In this document: positions 6,616 to 7,247 of the stretch, piece after piece
Layout of the letters: the number at the start of each line of letters is the position of its first letter
Numbering within the stretch: the first letter of the stretch is position 1
Source of the DNA: Syntrophomonadaceae bacterium
Lineage (GTDB): Bacteria; Bacillota; Syntrophomonadia; Syntrophomonadales; Syntrophomonadaceae
Reading direction: 5' to 3'
Assembly: GCA_031265005.1 (NCBI GenBank)
Contig: JAISDD010000165.1
Span: forward strand, 1-7,247
Length of the DNA: 7,247 nucleotides
Made by a program: the position numbers and the translations under genes
The notes under the pieces: model-generated
What the model was told of the DNA's origin: nothing
Database searches by the model: none
Seen by the model: only the letters and a program-made list of their open reading frames with translations

Positions 6616-7247
6616 ATGCGCTTTTTAGAAGAAAGAGAAGCTTTGCTGGCAGTGGTAAAAAAAATGACGGCCTCACAGATGATTATTGGCACTTGGGGCA
6701 ACGCGAGCATTCGTATCCCCAGCCAAGACATGATGATCATAACCCCCAGCGCCATGGATTATGAAAAAATGACGGCTGGAGATTTGGCTTTGATATCTTT
6801 GGAAGGAGAATTATTGGAAGCCGTTTATCAGCCTTCAAGTGAATGGAAATTGCACTTGAATATATATAACCGGCGCACGGACGCGCAAGCTGTAGTTCAT
6901 GTTCATTCGGTTTACGCTTCAGCTTTTGCGGCGGCTCATTTGACTATACCTGTGGCTTTGGAAGAAACAGCCCAGTTGATAGGACATGAAATAAAAGTGT
7001 CTCCTTATGCTGAATGCGGAAGCGCGGAATTAGCTGAAACGGTTTCGAAAGAGCTGGGAACTGACAAAAACGCTGTTTTAATGGCTAACCACGGTTTAAT
7101 TTGTTTGGGCGCTGATATTGCGCAAGCTTGGAAAGCCGCGCAAGTAGTGGAAAAGAACGCTCAAATAGTCTTTATCGCTAAGCAGTTAGGTGAAGTTCAC
7201 TGCCTGTCCCAGGAAGAAGTACGAAAATTATACTGGCAGTTCAAAGA
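6616..7247 (+). CDS. Class II aldolase, FucA/Ald2-like; likely methylthioribulose-1-phosphate aldolase (3' truncated by window)
   Basis: The first 210 codons of a zinc-dependent class II aldolase/adducin-family protein, probably missing only a few residues, since FucA is about 215. Motifs: GTWGNASIR (25-33), TPSAMDYEKM (43-52), PSSEW with catalytic E76, zinc ligands H95 and H97 in VHVHS, the third ligand H159 in ANHG, and a C-terminal LSQEEV. E. coli FucA has E73, H92, H94 and H155, so the alignment is nearly gap-free. The ATG at 6616 follows AGGAAAGG (6604-6611). The gene sits 26 nt after mtnA, whose product is a ketose-1-phosphate like fuculose-1-P. The inferred reaction is cleavage of methylthioribulose-1-P to DHAP and methylthioacetaldehyde (Ald2 of the DHAP shunt). 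The alternative, MtnB dehydratase, normally shows an ATSGNLS-like N-terminal motif that is absent here. The family is certain; the substrate is inferred. Confidence 0.85.
   Translation, partial: MRFLEEREALLAVVKKMTASQMIIGTWGNASIRIPSQDMMIITPSAMDYEKMTAGDLALISLEGELLEAVYQPSSEWKLHLNIYNRRTDAQAVVHVHSVYASAFAAAHLTIPVALEETAQLIGHEIKVSPYAECGSAELAETVSKELGTDKNAVLMANHGLICLGADIAQAWKAAQVVEKNAQIVFIAKQLGEVHCLSQEEVRKLYWQFK

Noticed and set aside
1..7247. PyrR-binding attenuator, riboswitch, CRISPR, tRNA or insertion sequence
   Set aside because: I looked for these in the gaps and saw none; all gaps are about 100 nt or shorter and lack the conserved elements.

Overview
The window reads as one stretch of a single plus-strand operon from an anaerobic, Clostridia-like Firmicute. 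The lineage call is an inference. It rests on a class 1B dihydroorotate dehydrogenase paired with a PyrK electron-transfer subunit, the gene order pyrB-C-K-D-F-E, GGAGG-type Shine-Dalgarno sites, a TTG start codon and moderate GC content. Genus cannot be told from the sequence.

Positions 1-4726 carry de novo UMP synthesis. They hold the 3' end of pyrB (aspartate carbamoyltransferase), then complete pyrC (dihydroorotase), pyrK and pyrD (the two subunits of NAD-linked dihydroorotate dehydrogenase), pyrF (OMP decarboxylase) and pyrE (orotate phosphoribosyltransferase). Together these convert carbamoyl phosphate plus aspartate to UMP. The carAB genes, which lie between pyrC and pyrK in Bacillus, are absent; a 101-nt spacer (1476-1576) sits there instead. 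The pyrD Shine-Dalgarno lies inside a perfect 7-bp inverted repeat directly upstream of its TTG start.

Positions 4782-7247 hold a second module on the same strand, 55 nt after pyrE and with no convincing terminator between. It consists of an MTA-phosphorylase-family protein (mtnP-like), mtnA (methylthioribose-1-phosphate isomerase) and a class II aldolase cut by the window end. mtnP and mtnA overlap by 4 nt. The aldolase resembles fuculose-1-phosphate aldolase rather than MtnB. The three-gene set therefore fits the DHAP shunt described in Rhodospirillum rubrum and some E. coli: 5'-methylthio-nucleoside to methylthioribose-1-P, to methylthioribulose-1-P, to DHAP plus methylthioacetaldehyde. 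The purine-site motif of the phosphorylase (Asn207, N-F-A-A-G) looks like the 6-oxopurine type, so methylthioinosine rather than MTA may be the substrate.

No tRNA, rRNA, mobile element, CRISPR array or intrinsic terminator was seen. All intergenic gaps are about 100 nt or shorter. The PyrR-type attenuator expected for such an operon would lie upstream of the window.
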